DNA of 64,000 nt from positions 4,440,304-4,504,303 of the forward strand of contig CM012954.1 in assembly GCA_000181795.3 (NCBI GenBank). The letters are read 5' to 3'. The stretch is from Trichinella spiralis. Lineage: Eukaryota > Nematoda > Enoplea > Trichinellida > Trichinellidae. Below the pieces are notes generated by a model. The model did not search any database and was not told the origin of the DNA. It worked only from the letters and a program-made list of their open reading frames with translations. This document shows, piece after piece, positions 48,919-61,570 of the stretch (positions within the stretch are counted from its first letter, which is position 1; every line of letters begins with the position of its first letter). A program made the translations under genes and the position numbers.

Positions 48919-49879
48919 GTACACATTCTGCTTGCCTCCATCACCAACAAGCGTAAGTTGCTTTTATTCATGCTTTTTTAAACTTTTACTTCGTTTCCCT
49001 TTTAAAATATTCCACTTACTTATTTGCTACTAAATGAATTGAAGTTTGATTCCAGTCAACCTTTCTAATATTCATGTCGACCTGAAAATGTTAAACTTTA
49101 GCTTGATGAACAACAATCTAGATGATACCAGATGCTAAAATCGACTCAATAATATCAGATCAAGGGCTTATCAATTCGTTGTCAAAACGTGAAATTTGAC
49201 CATTCAAATCAAGCTCTTCTTTCATTCATGCGTCATTTTTGGTGTTAACTTTCACAAATCCAATTCGATTTGAGAAAAATTAAAAAATAATTTTATTAAA
49301 ATAGTTGAAATTTGAAAGGTTGTTTTTCACTGACGAACAAACAAATGAATAATTTTCAAAGTGTCGCACTACAATTATACTGGAGCGGAACTAAAAGTTA
49401 CTGGTTCGATTTTGCATCATTTACATTCAACTCGGACAGATGTAGATGTTGGAATGTTGAAAAAAGATGCTTTTACGCCAGTTTAATGTGTTGACACGCC
49501 GTAGGTGAAAAACACATGCGTAACTTAAACAAACCGAACACAACTCTTTGATTTAATAGAAGCCTCAACTTGTCACCTTGTAAACAAATGAACTTTTATC
49601 ATTTTTCAAACAACAAATTTCAAGATGAAATCATGAAATTTTTCTCACCGAGAAATGATGAGAAATTGTCCATTTATTAGTGATGACATGTTGTTGTACA
49701 ATTATTCAATTCGTAGCAATTCACGTTACAATTAATTCCATTAAGGGAATTAATTATTCAAACAATAAGTGAATTATTCATTCTTTTTTCATTTGCATAA
49801 ATAATTGTCTTTGTTCGGTGTGATAGATGAATAACTGAAAGCTTGGAAAGGAAAAACGAACATAGCCGACCGACCGTAT

Positions 49880-52800
49880 ATGATGAGAACTACTGCCAAT
49901 CGACTAGATTATTCCATAACCGACGGCGGCTTAAAATATTGCGCCTCTATAGCTGTCTTTGTCGGGCTCATCTTATCCCTTTTGACAATGCTGCCGAGTA
50001 GTCAGTTCAAAAGAACAGACAGTTTAAAAATTAATGGTAATTGAATTGTATTTTATTATTTATTGTCAAAATTGTATTTTGCATTAAACAAAAACAAAAT
50101 TATTAAACTAATGCAGATGAAAAATGGAATGAAAACGAAAAATCAGAAAAAGAATCCCTCAGGTCGGAAGAAGAAGCTTTACGATTGAAGCAACTGGGAG
50201 AAATGGTTCGACTGAGACAGCAGAGGGTGGCTAAAAGAAGAATCTCAAAAGAGGATCAAGAAAATGAATTTGAAGAAAATTCTAACAAGCAACAACAACA
50301 ACAACAACAACAACAGCAAAAAGAAAAGATGGATTTCACGTCTGAAAGCGATGAACCAAAACCAACACTACAGCAGCAGCCGCATTTCTCATCGCCGGTG
50401 CGAACATTTCGAACGAAAGGCAAAGAGCATATAAAAGCTAGCACTGTTTATCCATCTCATGGTGGTGGTGACGAAGATGAAAATTCTGATTATGACGATG
50501 ATGAAGATGAAAATGAGGGAAACCAAATTGCTGAACCAAAGCAAACGAAATTAAAAAATAGTCGACAAATTCGTGTATTTCGAACAAAAAATGGTCAAAT
50601 AACCGAAAAGCCGTCGATCATTCATGAACATGTGCAAATACCAATTTCCAATGGTCAAAATCTTGGAAAAATTAGAGTATACAGAACAAGAGGTCATCAT
50701 ACGGCTTCTAAAATTATTTCCCAACAATCAGATGAAACGAAATTTCTTACTGATGATGATGATAATGACAACGACAACGACAACGACGACGACGATTATG
50801 ATGATGATAATAATAATAACGATGATGATACAGATGATAAAGATAGTATAGATTCAGGAAAAGAACACGAAGAGATTGAAGAAACAAAAATTTATGATCA
50901 AATGCCAAAACAAACCGCTACAGTTCGATATATCCGGATAAAAAATGGAATAGCTTCTAAAATAACACAACCGCTGCTACACACTGAAACAGAAAGTGGC
51001 CATCACCAACTTTCAATTCGATATCGAAGAATAAAGGGAAAAGATCAAACCGATGGTCAAATGGAAGAGTGGAAAATTTTAGTCCCAAAAGTAACACTCA
51101 ACTACAATACTAACAGCCTCATATCAACGAACGCGAACAATCAAATGGTGCCGTTTAAAATCACATTACTTCCAGAAACGCATGAAATTTCTGAAGATAG
51201 AAGTGCCCATCTTCCTCAGTTGAAATACACTGTCACTAATCAACTTGACCAAAGAATTCGATTACGACTGGATATTGCTGATAGACTTTTGAGTGAAGTA
51301 TGCATTTAAAAAAAATTCCACAATCTTACCTTAACTTGTGAATTTGTTCAGAGAAGACTTGAAGAAAGTTTGTACGAATTTGACGACTTATTGAAAGTTT
51401 ATCCTACCAGTCCGCGTAGTCGTTACGGTAAGGCAGTCAGTTTGGATCTACTTGCTGACCATCGACAATCAAATCAATATCTAGAAAAAGCAATAGACGC
51501 GTACGAATCGGTTAGTATGTATACAATAATTTTTTTTCCATACAGTACCTATAAATAACTTTCAGGTATTACAATTACCACAATTACCGGATGAACTGTT
51601 GCAATTAACTGTACATCGTCTTGTTGAACGATGCAGATTTCGAGGTGAATAAAAAATAATTTATTTATTTATTCAATTTTGAAATATTGGAAATAAATAT
51701 ATACTTTTATTAATAAAACACCCACAATAACATTTGAAATTTATCATTTATTTTGCATTAAATTTTACCCATTATTAAATTTGAATTCTTTACAGCTTAC
51801 AAAGATACATATATATATATATTCAAATATAACAAGCATTTAAAGTAGTTTTTTTATCATGAGAAATATTACTTTCAAGTTTTGAAAGTGAAATGATTGT
51901 TTTAACATAATCATTAACATACTCACAAAAGTTAGTGCTGAATTTTTTTCATGACTTATTAAAATGAATCGACATTTTAGGATGGTTCGACAAAGCTGTA
52001 CAAGCTCAAATTCGTTTGCTGGAAAAGCAGCCAAATGATGCCAACTGGTTAAATGAGTTTGCAATTACGATGATGATGATGGGTCGTTTTGAAGATGCAA
52101 AACGTGTCTTTTTATCTGTAAGCAGTCTTTTAAAACTTACTTGTCTTTACCTGTATTTCATACATTTTGAATGTAAATGGTTTAAAATTGATTTACAATA
52201 AATTAAATTATAATTTGTTTACATAAATTTTAAAAATAAATAAATAATAACACTTGATTTATACAATTTTCAGGTTTTAGATAAAGATATGGGCAACGCA
52301 GTGGCTTTACTTTATTATGGATATATTTTAAAAACCGTGGATCGAGATTACGCAAAATCGATTCATTTTCTTTCTCGAGGGCTTGCAATTGGCGTGCAGT
52401 TAAAACAAGCGGCTCGCTTTGTGCTTCATTTAGGAGAAGCATTGCAAAGGTTGAACAAAACTGACGAAGTATGAAATGAATTATTAAATTAAAAAAATAA
52501 TAATCCAACACCTTTTAAATATTTTCAAAGGCTTACAGTTTGTACGAAGAAGCTGCAAGAAATCGAATCTTTCTTTCAAAATATCAACGCTCTTTGTACA
52601 ATGTTGTTGGAATAACTGCTAGACCATGGTGGACAGTAGGACAAACAATCTGTGGAAAGCAGCTAAAAGTAAAATTTTCACTATCTTTGTGATTTCAATT
52701 TGAAATTCAAATTAAACATTAAAATTTAACAGAATTTGGAAAAAAACTGGCGTCAAATTAAAGAGCAAGTGATGCACGTATGGAATACTGTAGGTAGAGA

Positions 52801-53307
52801 ATTCGATCGAGTAGAATCATACACGGAAACTGGCGATTGGAAACAAATGAATTTATTCACTTCATCAGGTAGAAAGTACACAAAGAACTGTGAACATGCA
52901 GAAGCGTTGTGTAACATGATGGAACAACTGTCTGAAGATAGTGATTGTAAAGTGGAACAGGTAATTTTTGATTTTTCAATAATTCAATAATAAATATTAA
53001 ATTTTTTAACATGGAATTTTCACAGATATACTTAATCTCCTTGGTGGCCGGAACACACATATGGCCACGGTGTGCATTTGCAAACTATTACTTGACTGCT
53101 TACATGGGAGTGGCACTTCCACATGGATCTTGGATTCGTGTACACAATGAAAGCAGGCCTTTGATTTTGGGACGCTTTGCGGTATTTGATCCAAGTTTCG
53201 AGCATGAATTACACGCTGGTGGTTCAGGATTTCAACTGCTGCTTGCGGTGAACATTTGGCATCCAGAATTAAGTGAAGAGCAGCGTCAATCAGTGCCACC
53301 TCTGTAA
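49880..53307 (+). CDS. ASPH: Aspartyl/asparaginyl beta-hydroxylase-like protein, predicted catalytically dead
   Basis: Nine exons (49880-50036, 50117-51297, 51352-51510, 51566-51644, 51981-52117, 52274-52468, 52531-52668, 52733-52960, 53026-53307) give 851 residues. ASPH is a type II ER protein that hydroxylates EGF domains using Fe(II) and 2-oxoglutarate. Seen: membrane anchor at ~20-40, a long charged lumenal region with polyQ, Asp/Asn tracts and five RxFRTK-type repeats, TPR-like helices (YPTSPRSRYGKAVS), then the oxygenase domain (LYNVVGITARPWW, GTHIWPR, FEHE, NIWHPEL). Aligned to human ASPH from memory, the iron ligand His679 is Arg773, His690 is Tyr784, and the 2-oxoglutarate residues Arg688 and Arg735 are Thr782 and Gln828; His725 is kept (His818). 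Iron and cosubstrate binding therefore look lost. The fold and secretory location look intact. Confidence 0.88.
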
Positions 53308-55413
53308 AACGGATAAACAAAACCATAAACATGGAAATATAATTGACAATTAAATATCGAAACTGTTTGCTATTGTACAAACTAATTAACTGGCCAGGTT
53401 ATGAGAGCTTTCAAAATGCAAAGAGGCTCGCCGGCTGTTTAGAAGTTATCAGAAAGTTCGATATTCCTCAAAGAGGAATTTCTGCCTAAATTTTAATTTT
53501 TAATAAATTCACAATCACAGTTCTTTCATTTCATAAAATCAAACAGTACTTTTACTTGTCAATAATATTATCCACAAAATAAAAAAAATTTCGTCATTCT
53601 GAAAAAGTTTTCAACTGAAATTTCAGGTAAGTGAATTTCTTCAAAAATATTGTCCTTGAAAATCAGTAACTGCTTGTAGTTTACAATTTGTAATCAAACA
53701 TTTTCACCCACTCACTGCACCCTTGCTTATTGGACAAGAATTACTGATTACGAAGAGAAATAAACCCCGATAAACTGAAACCTGCTGAAAATGAATTTGT
53801 AATAATGCAAAAGTGTCGTTACTCGATGATTCACTCAAGCAATATTTCATGTTGTAACAATAACTGATTTTAGAATAGTGAAATCAAACTAAAACTTCTC
53901 TTTTATTGCTCATAAACAAGTTACTTAAAATTGTATTAACAATGCTAAATACTCATATTTAATTTCTGGTTAAGCTTCAACAATATCACAGTTTGACAGA
54001 AAAATGTTGTTTACACACACACACACATGCACATAAATTAAAAAAATATACAAAACTTATACTATAGATGAATAAAGTGAAAAAACCTTCGTAAACTTGA
54101 CCTCCGAACAGGTCAGGTGAATATTTTTTTTCCTTTATTAGTTCACATTCCACTGAAGCGGACAGTGTCGTAGATCACGGAAAAATGCAACTTATATCGG
54201 TATAGAAAGTTGTGCAACTTGTGAAACAGTTACTTGCCAATTAGCAGTTGTAAACTTGTTAATCAGTAAATTATGTTAACAAACATACAAAAATGTTAGT
54301 AAAATGTAAAAAAAAACAACTAACCAATAAAAAATTTAAAGCCTTCTTTGAAATGATGTTGCAAAGTAGGTGTAGTAGTGGTGAGCTGTGGAAAATATCG
54401 GTCGTCATGAGACTAGAAATTGATTGCTGCAGGCGAAAAGCGATCAAGAGCGAAAGACGTCAAAGGGAACAACGGCGAGACAATTTCCGGAATGCACGGC
54501 ACATCTATGTTGGTATAAAATTTATGATTTTCAGGTTAGTTGGACGGTCATAAAAGAATGAGACTGATTACGCATTAGCTACTTTATGTATACATATTTC
54601 TTCTTTGTATTTTTGCACTATTTTTGTCAGGAAGAGTTTGCTTTTTCATTTTTAGCTTCAGATGGTCAGATTTCGCTTCTTTCTTTAGTGAATATGAAAC
54701 AGGATTGTCAAGACGGACCACATTTATCATAATTTATTCTATAATTAGATAAATTGAAATAAATACATAAATAAGTAAATAAATATGCTTATCCAACTGC
54801 CTATATATATATATACATGTATTTGCCTCTACCTCCATCTCTATCTGTTAATGTATATTGTCTGGTCAGTGAACTTTTTTCCAAATTTCTCGCGCCTAGT
54901 GGTGAAATGTTCTGAAATGAATGACAGCTTAGAATGGAATATAAAACTACGTTCACGTTTAGGTCAACACTTGTACGTTTTGCGAATTGCGTTCTAGTTT
55001 GAAAAGTCCCAAATTGAAAATTGACCCTTTTTGGCTATTTACGAACGTCTCGGGCGCGGCCTACAGAGACGTCGACATTGGCAAAGCAAGTAAGCTAGTC
55101 GCAATAAGCCGTTTGCATTGTTTTCTAGAGGCATTGTTATGTAAAACAGAGCCTTCAGCTGCTGAACGATTGGAAAATTGATAAAAGCATCTTGACCAGA
55201 GAAAGATCAGCAGCATCGCGCCGGCTACGGTGAGAAGCAGATAGTCAACGGCTCGGTTTGGCTTGGTACGGCTAGTTGAGGTTTCTGTTGGCCGACGACG
55301 AGCAGCAAACAACGAGCGCTTGAGGCAAGTTTAAACTTTAAACAACAAGCAGGCAGAATCGCTCAGATAGACAGATAATAAAGAAAAGGCCCGCATCATC
55401 GTTGTCAATTCCA
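53308..55413. other. Intergenic interval
   Basis: Upstream of the Spot14-like gene. A perfect ATTCCTC-AAA-GAGGAAT hairpin lies at 53463-53479, and a TATAAAA near 54940 could belong to the promoter. Open frames here are not convincing. Confidence 0.5.
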
Positions 55414-55908
55414 ATGGATCGGCTAAACAATAACGGCGGTCGTGGTCAGGTTCTGTGCCTCAGTCAAGGTGAATGTACGACCAGATCAATTGTCAAAGCG
55501 CTTGACAATTTTTTGACCGCTGTCCAGCGGATGAAAGACACGGTCATGGTTCCGAGTCGACTGATCGATATGACAACCAGTGTTGGTGAACTGCGTGAAG
55601 CGCTGAACAGTCCACAAGAGCCGAATGCACTTGTCGCCATACCGTCCAACATGGTCACATCAAGCTTCCCGTTGTACAGCTTCTATCAAATGCTGCAAAT
55701 GATTCGCAACCAACTGGTCAGCGGGCCAGAAGCCGACGATGCCAACTCGGATGTGAACGGCGCCGATGAACAATGTCGACACTTGTCGCATGCTTTTCAA
55801 CAACACTTGCAAGGTCTGTTTTCCGTCCTACGTCAACTCACCGACACGGCCAACTACCTAACAAAGCGTTACCAAGACGAAGTCGATGCAGCGTTCATGC
55901 CACTTTAA
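55414..55908 (+). CDS. MID1IP1: Spot14/MID1IP1-like protein
   Basis: Single exon, 164 residues. The Spot14 (THRSP)/MIG12 family binds acetyl-CoA carboxylase and promotes its polymerisation and activity; MIG12 also binds MID1 on microtubules. Seen, in family order: a first amphipathic helix with VQRMKDTVMVPSRLID (vertebrate MEKTVMIPSLLRD), then PLYSFYQMLQMIRNQL (vertebrate LYSFYMLLNSVR), an acidic linker, and the final helix QHLQGLFSVLRQLTDTANYL then TKRYQDEV (vertebrate LTRKANTLTNRYKQEI). The start is the first ATG; the frame is open a little further upstream without one. Codon use is GC-richer than its surroundings. The short length and lack of introns are usual for the family. Confidence 0.85.
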   Translation: MDRLNNNGGRGQVLCLSQGECTTRSIVKALDNFLTAVQRMKDTVMVPSRLIDMTTSVGELREALNSPQEPNALVAIPSNMVTSSFPLYSFYQMLQMIRNQLVSGPEADDANSDVNGADEQCRHLSHAFQQHLQGLFSVLRQLTDTANYLTKRYQDEVDAAFMPL

Positions 55909-56668
55909 ATTTAAAAAAATAACCATTATAATAATAAACAGTCCTCGTCTACAAAGAATTTTCCACTTCTTTCTTGTGTAAGTAATTTCTGTTCAAATAA
56001 TAAATCATCATCCTCATCACCATCATCGTTAATAATAATTCTACTGAATTTGATGTTTGTTTCTTTTTTATCCATTTTCCATTTCAAACTTGGAAGCGAC
56101 AAATTAAGCACTATTTTGTTTTAGCTTTTTCGTAAAGCTACTCTCTGTTTTTTTTAATTATTCGATGCTTGTTGACAGTGGTGGTCCTAACAACAAGGTA
56201 TTTTATTTTATACCTGAAAATCACATTTATACAATACTTACTGTACATTTGTCAATTTCAATTTTTATCTGGCAATTTGCCTCAACGTTTTGATAAAAAA
56301 AATACAAACCCACGTTTTATTTTTCATTTTGTTTTTCTTTCACTGTGACGGGATCATGCTAAACTGTTTTTTTCCTCGGCAATGTGTTATGAAAGTCACC
56401 AAATTTTTTTCTGCGACACTTTTTCCCCTCACCTTATCCAAATTGATGATAACTGCACTTTTGAACAATACACAATCTGTCTATATAAGCAATGTTTTCA
56501 TAAATTAATAACGTACAATAACAATAATAGCAACAAAGCTTGTTCAATAATGCTTATGGAAAGCAATTATCAACAAGCATAATACGCTCGCTGTTGATGA
56601 ACAGAGTGCATTTCGGTCAGAAAAATGGAATGTAAACCACCTACAGACACAGTTTTTTACTCCAATTG
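55909..56668. other. Convergent intergenic interval
   Basis: 3' ends of the Spot14-like gene and MIPEP. AATAATAAACAG after the Spot14-like stop gives a polyadenylation signal. No other gene supported. Confidence 0.55.
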
Positions 56669-59321
56669 TCATGAGAAAGTGTCGTCGAGCTGATGCCGCA
56701 ATGCATGAGCAAGTTGTGAAGGACTGACACAATATCCAAGCGCTTCTTCAAGCAAATCGGCAACACTACGCTCACCGCCAAATGATTGCAATCGACGCCA
56801 ACGATCACCCTGCTGTCTGAAAATTTAAATATTTGTTTTCTTGTTTTCGACCTGCTAAACTGCTAAACAAAACTTACCGATTCAGAGGATCCTTTTCAAA
56901 TGACTGACGCCAAAGCAACAATGAAACCGCTTTGGCAACTAAATAGATATGATATTTACTACCGTAAGGAATGAAATGAGAAAACCGATGCTGCCAAGCC
57001 GTTTGTTCGGGCATTAAACATTCAAAGCCGACATCGCTGTACAATGAACGACAAAACTCTACAGTATTCTCAATTTCGGCTCCCTGTTGATGCAATTTCA
57101 AATCGCACAGTGACATCAAAATCTGCTGAACCAATTCCAACGCACCGAATATATTTCTCGAACGACAAATCTTCTCAATCGTCTCATCAGGCATCGAGCT
57201 TCCATCTGCTTGCTTAGTCAACATGAGCAATGTCTGCAAGAAACTTATTTAAACATTTTGGAAAAAATATATACAAAAATTCTTACTTTGGGATTGTACA
57301 TGAAATTTTCCATTAAATTTGAAGGCACTTCGGCGAAATCAGTCGCGCAACGTGTTCCTAAAAAATAAAAGATAAAATTGAAATTTATTACTAAAAAAAT
57401 GAAAATTTAAAAAATGTTCCGCCCTACCCGACACGTGCTGATACCGCGTGCGGCCGAATATACTGTGCAAAGCGTGGCCCATTTCGTGTAAAAAATTCTC
57501 CAACTGAGATAAAGTAAAATATGCTTCATCAGAACACCGATCTCTGCACCGGAAAGACAATACTACAACTGGCTGTTGATAGCTTCCATCTGACAACTGC
57601 TTGCCGCATTGTATTGTAAAATGAGAGTCCGACACTTTCCCTCGTCGATCAATCCAATCACAATAAATCACCCCCAACGAAGAACCCTGCTCATTTTGCA
57701 CCAGCTGAAAAAACAAATTAACATAATTAAGTGATTAATGATAAAAATTTCAAAATTCAACAATACCCATTTGGTAACTGAATCATGCCAAACTTCTCCA
57801 GGATTGATCTCAGCTTCAACAATTCGCACACCATATAGATAATTCAACATAATACTTAAATTATTGATCACTTGCTGTCGATTCAAGAAAGGTACCAATT
57901 CAGAGAGGCTCAACTGAGTTAAATTATCTTTAGCAGTGTAACAAAGGTATGGCAAATCCCATACGTAGGGTTGGCGACCATCTTGAAACTTTGCCAGCTC
58001 TGAACGCTCTTTCATTGCTTGATCATATACAGTATCCAAAGTGCACTTCAAAAATGACTCAACTTTACTGCTGTTGTTCAGCAGCAACTTCTGAACAGCC
58101 CTATCCGCATAGGATCTATATCCAACAAGAGTAGCAATGGCGTCACGACAGTGCAACAAATTTTTCAATTTCATTTCTTGGTATTTTGAAGGTTGAAAGT
58201 AAGTCAAATAACCAAATTTTCGTACACGATGATCGTTGTAATTCAAAAGAGCCGTATGCAACTCTGAAAAGCCATCACCAACATCTGTCAAATATTTAGC
58301 AAACGGCTCAGCAATATCACTGGTCAAAATTCGAACCGGACTGTCACAACAACGCATAAATTCAGAGCCCAGTCGAAAAAGATCTTCAGTGAAGCTAACA
58401 AATTTCCTACGCTGAAATTGTGGAAAACATTTAAAATAATGCATTTCTTCACTTTACAACTTAATATAATTACAATTTTTTGCATATTTATTTTAAAAAT
58501 ACTAACCGACAATTCGGGTAAATGGACGCCGCTCATTTCAAAATCTGCCAACAACAATTCACCAACACGAAGATCTACCTCATCCAAAGGTAGAATATCC
58601 CCTTCTTCAACTGACCGTCTGAATATGTTATACAGTTCTGTTGATGTATTTAATCTGTAGAAATAAAATTTCAAAAAAAACATCTCATATGTATTAAATC
58701 AATATTTTACCGTTCAATAAGAACACCTAACTGATAAACCGCTTCATCGGCCGCATTCACAATTTTTGGATCTGGATGTAATAAACGAACACATTCTGCC
58801 TAATAATTCAATAACTATTCACATGACGTAAAATATATTTATTATTATTAGCTATCCATTTATTTAAAAAATTATATCGAGTTTAAAATCTTACTGAAAT
58901 TTGATCAATATTCGTAAAAATATATTTCCAAATCTATTAGCATTTATCAGAAAATAAAATTAAAAAATTCTCATTAAAAAGACTGTTTTTATATATTTCA
59001 GAACTTGCCATATCAGCAACTGAGCAAATTTTGTTCGACATATCGTCAAAAATTTCCACCATTTTCCTCTTCCTATTTGTGCTTTGAGCTTCTGCACATA
59101 GTCGGTTGCATTCTGCATGTACGTCGTTGGCAAGCTGCGAAAAACCATCAGAGCAGTTCAAATTTTCCACATTGAACAAACCCTGAATAATATAATTACA
59201 AATTTAAACTAATCAACAAAAAAATATCACATACTAAAGCATTTGATGAAAATGGAAGATACTGAAAATATTTGGATTTCAAACGACTGAAAACGCTTCT
59301 TGATAAACCAATTTTCATCAT
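56669..59321 (-). CDS. MIPEP: Mitochondrial intermediate peptidase (M3 metalloprotease)
   Basis: Nine minus-strand exons (59321-59235, 59182-59009, 58799-58711, 58654-58507, 58411-57767, 57704-57428, 57357-57287, 57233-56878, 56816-56669) give 664 residues; human MIPEP has 713. MIPEP removes an octapeptide from matrix proteins after the main processing peptidase. Seen: basic Ser-rich presequence (MMKIGLSRSVFSRLKSKYF), the GLFNVENL and VADMAECVRLLHPDP segments, DFEMSGVHLPELS, the zinc motif FLHEMGHALHS (HExxH), [20 protein letters not shown] with the third-ligand Glu region, and TAWQHRFSHFIPYGSKYHIY. Intron 2 begins GC (ATG|GCAAGT): using this GC-AG intron rejoins VADM to AECV exactly as in human, whereas no GT donor fits. 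CSN6 ends 213 bases upstream on the same strand. Confidence 0.95.
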
Positions 59322-59325
59322 TTCG

Positions 59326-59472
59326 CTAAAATTCAATTACAGTAGTATTTTCCCATCGTCTATTAAATTGTGTTTATGAAATGCGATGCAATCAAATTCG
59401 TCCAGTATATTGTGTCCCTACATAAATATTAATATGCAAAAAAAGAAAACTGATTTTGTAAAACACTTTATT
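59326..59472 (-). promoter_or_regulatory. Operon-type junction CSN6 to MIPEP
   Basis: AATAAA (59472-59467) follows the CSN6 stop and, about 141 bases on, acceptor ATTTTAG (ends 59326) lies four bases before the MIPEP start codon. Confidence 0.5.
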
Positions 59473-59534
59473 ATTTACTACCATAAATAGTCTGAAAAAG
59501 AAAGGCAAAAAATTAAAAAAAACTAAACTGAAAA

Positions 59535-61570
59535 TCAAGTATGATGAGGAGGAACTCGTTGACGAACTGCATGCGCAGAACGAAGTACATCGATGTGATG
59601 AATGACCTAAAATAAAAATTAATGCATTCAAATAAAATATAACAAAATGCAAAAATTATTAAAATCATTACGCACTACAAAATTATGAAACACAAGTGCA
59701 TACATACTGCTTATAATTTACAATCACTAAAATTTAATGAATTCATTCTCGCCATAAGCAAAGTAACAATATTACATCGTTCAAAAATAAAGAATTAAAC
59801 TGAAAAAACAAAACGTCAAATATTATATATTATATTAATAATCTGTTCACTATTTTAGAAATTATTTACCAAATAATTTTAAAAAATAATAAATAACTTA
59901 CACTAGAAGTTTCCAATGACAGTTTTGCCATAGCTTGCAAAGAAAGCAATAAGTTCTTATCATCTTCGCTCTAAAACAAAACAAATCATATTCTGAATTT
60001 CATCTCAATATATAACTAACAACTTTCACTTTAAAACATCATAAATATACAAAAAAAAATATTTAAAATATGCCAAAAGATATTGCTGATCAAGTTAAAC
60101 ATTTAAATTCGTTGAAATGTATAATTAATTATATATATATATATATATTTCACGATATTTTACGTAAGCAAAATTAGTAATGTATTAATTTTACAGTTTT
60201 CATAAAATCATTTTTTAAATTGTAGTGAAATCATTCTAGCCAAAAATAGTATTACTGTCATATAATACAGTAATATACTGATAACAATAAAATTGGGTGA
60301 ACGTTATTTTAAATTATTTAATTTATTAATATCATTATTATTAAATTTATATTTAAATTAAACTCCATTACACAAGTTAGTTATATAAATATCTATGCAC
60401 AGTATTCATATATGCACTGCATACGATAAGTATAATAAAAAACTTAAATAATTTTCATTTACTTACTGCATAGAGATCATTTTCAATGTATTCCATTTTC
60501 ACCGACAACAACGAATTAATATGAGCAGAAATTTTACGCAGAATACTATGATTAATTGGAAAAGTTCCTGAAGCAACTGCTTGAAGATAGTCAATAACTA
60601 ATTTTTGACGCATCATTAGCAGGCGAACTGCATTCAATTGTGAGTTCAGCCGTGTTAATGCTACAACAAACAAATAAAACAGCAACAATAATTTCGATCA
60701 AATAAAAAATGAACATATTACAATAGTAAAAATTAATAAATAGAAAACGTACTATTATTTGCAGGCAAATTTGATTTTTCCACTGCTTGTTCTGAAACAT
60801 GTGCAATGCATATCATCTCATTTTTTTGGTAGACAATTGAATAACTGAGCAAAACAAATTCCGTCTAAAATAAAGTATTAGCAACAATCAAAATGAATTT
60901 AATACATACAAATTAATTTACCATAGCAGGATTGCTTTCGTAGAATTCAATAGGAAGCTAGAATAAAGCAAGTGTTACTCAAGTTAAATAAACAAACATA
61001 TCCATCATACCACTCTGGTCAAATTATCAAATGGATTAAATCTTAATATTATCGGATTTTCATTGACAATCATAGACACGTTGTGCATCTGATGGTCCAA
61101 CTCATTGAAATAGTTCAAGCCAGTTATGACATACCAACCGACAAAAATTTCATCTTTATATATAGATCCAACTGCAGTTCACATAATTAAAAATTACTTA
61201 AGTCAGAACAATCAGAAAACAAATTAACAAATATTTACATGATTTCATAGTATCCATTAAATAATCATAATTTGGAAACAACCCATGCATCTTCACACTG
61301 GTGACAGGAAATGACCGTATAACTTCTATGAAACGACCGGACTGCTTTCCCATCAGAGCACCGTAAACTAAAATGTCACTTATGATTTGAAAACAAAATA
61401 TTTTTCCTATTACCTTGAAAATGTTCGTTTCGTCCATTTACACGTTCTCTTGTGAAGTGATCAGAAAGATGCAATATCACTTCTGGTCGAAGTGTAATTT
61501 CCACAGAAGCGCCATTATTAATTACATTGTTTTTTATAAGACTATGCTCTGTGTCAGCCGAATCCATCAT
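59535..61570 (-). CDS. COPS6: COP9 signalosome subunit 6 (MPN-minus)
   Basis: Eight minus-strand exons (61570-61414, 61367-61239, 61171-61011, 60957-60922, 60864-60753, 60660-60467, 59970-59902, 59606-59535) give 309 residues; human CSN6 has 327. CSN6 pairs with the deneddylase CSN5 in the COP9 signalosome, which controls cullin ligases. Seen: VEITLRPEVILHLSDHFTRE, YGALMGKQSGRFIEVIRSF (MPN core), EIFVGWYVITG, PIEFYESNPAM, and the C-terminal helices LNAVRLLMMRQKLVIDYLQA, GTFPINHSILRKI. The zinc-binding JAMM residues of active MPN proteins are absent, as expected for CSN6. The short terminal exon (VIHHIDVLRSAH) replaces the longer vertebrate tail. Intron 6, about 500 bases, is the longest. Confidence 0.93.

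Larger units (their letters stand above)
48067..49879. other. Divergent intergenic interval
   Basis: Between UQCC1 (minus) and the ASPH-like gene (plus). Contains AAGC and TTG/TTA microsatellites (listed) and otherwise no supported exon. Confidence 0.55.

Noticed and set aside
50624-50851. Met/Thr/Ile-rich frame inside ASPH exon 2
   Set aside because: Out-of-frame shadow of the GAT/GAC repeat.
54293-54553. 86-codon plus-strand frame, Lys/Arg-rich
   Set aside because: No family resemblance and no supporting splice or promoter signals beyond chance.
55926-56111. 61-codon minus-strand frame with acidic stretch
   Set aside because: Lies in the 3' flank of the Spot14-like gene; no homology, no splice partner.
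57339-57427. Extension of MIPEP exon 6 past HVSG
   Set aside because: Reads into the intron; the donor TCG|G-GTAGGG gives the conserved HVSGTRC junction instead.
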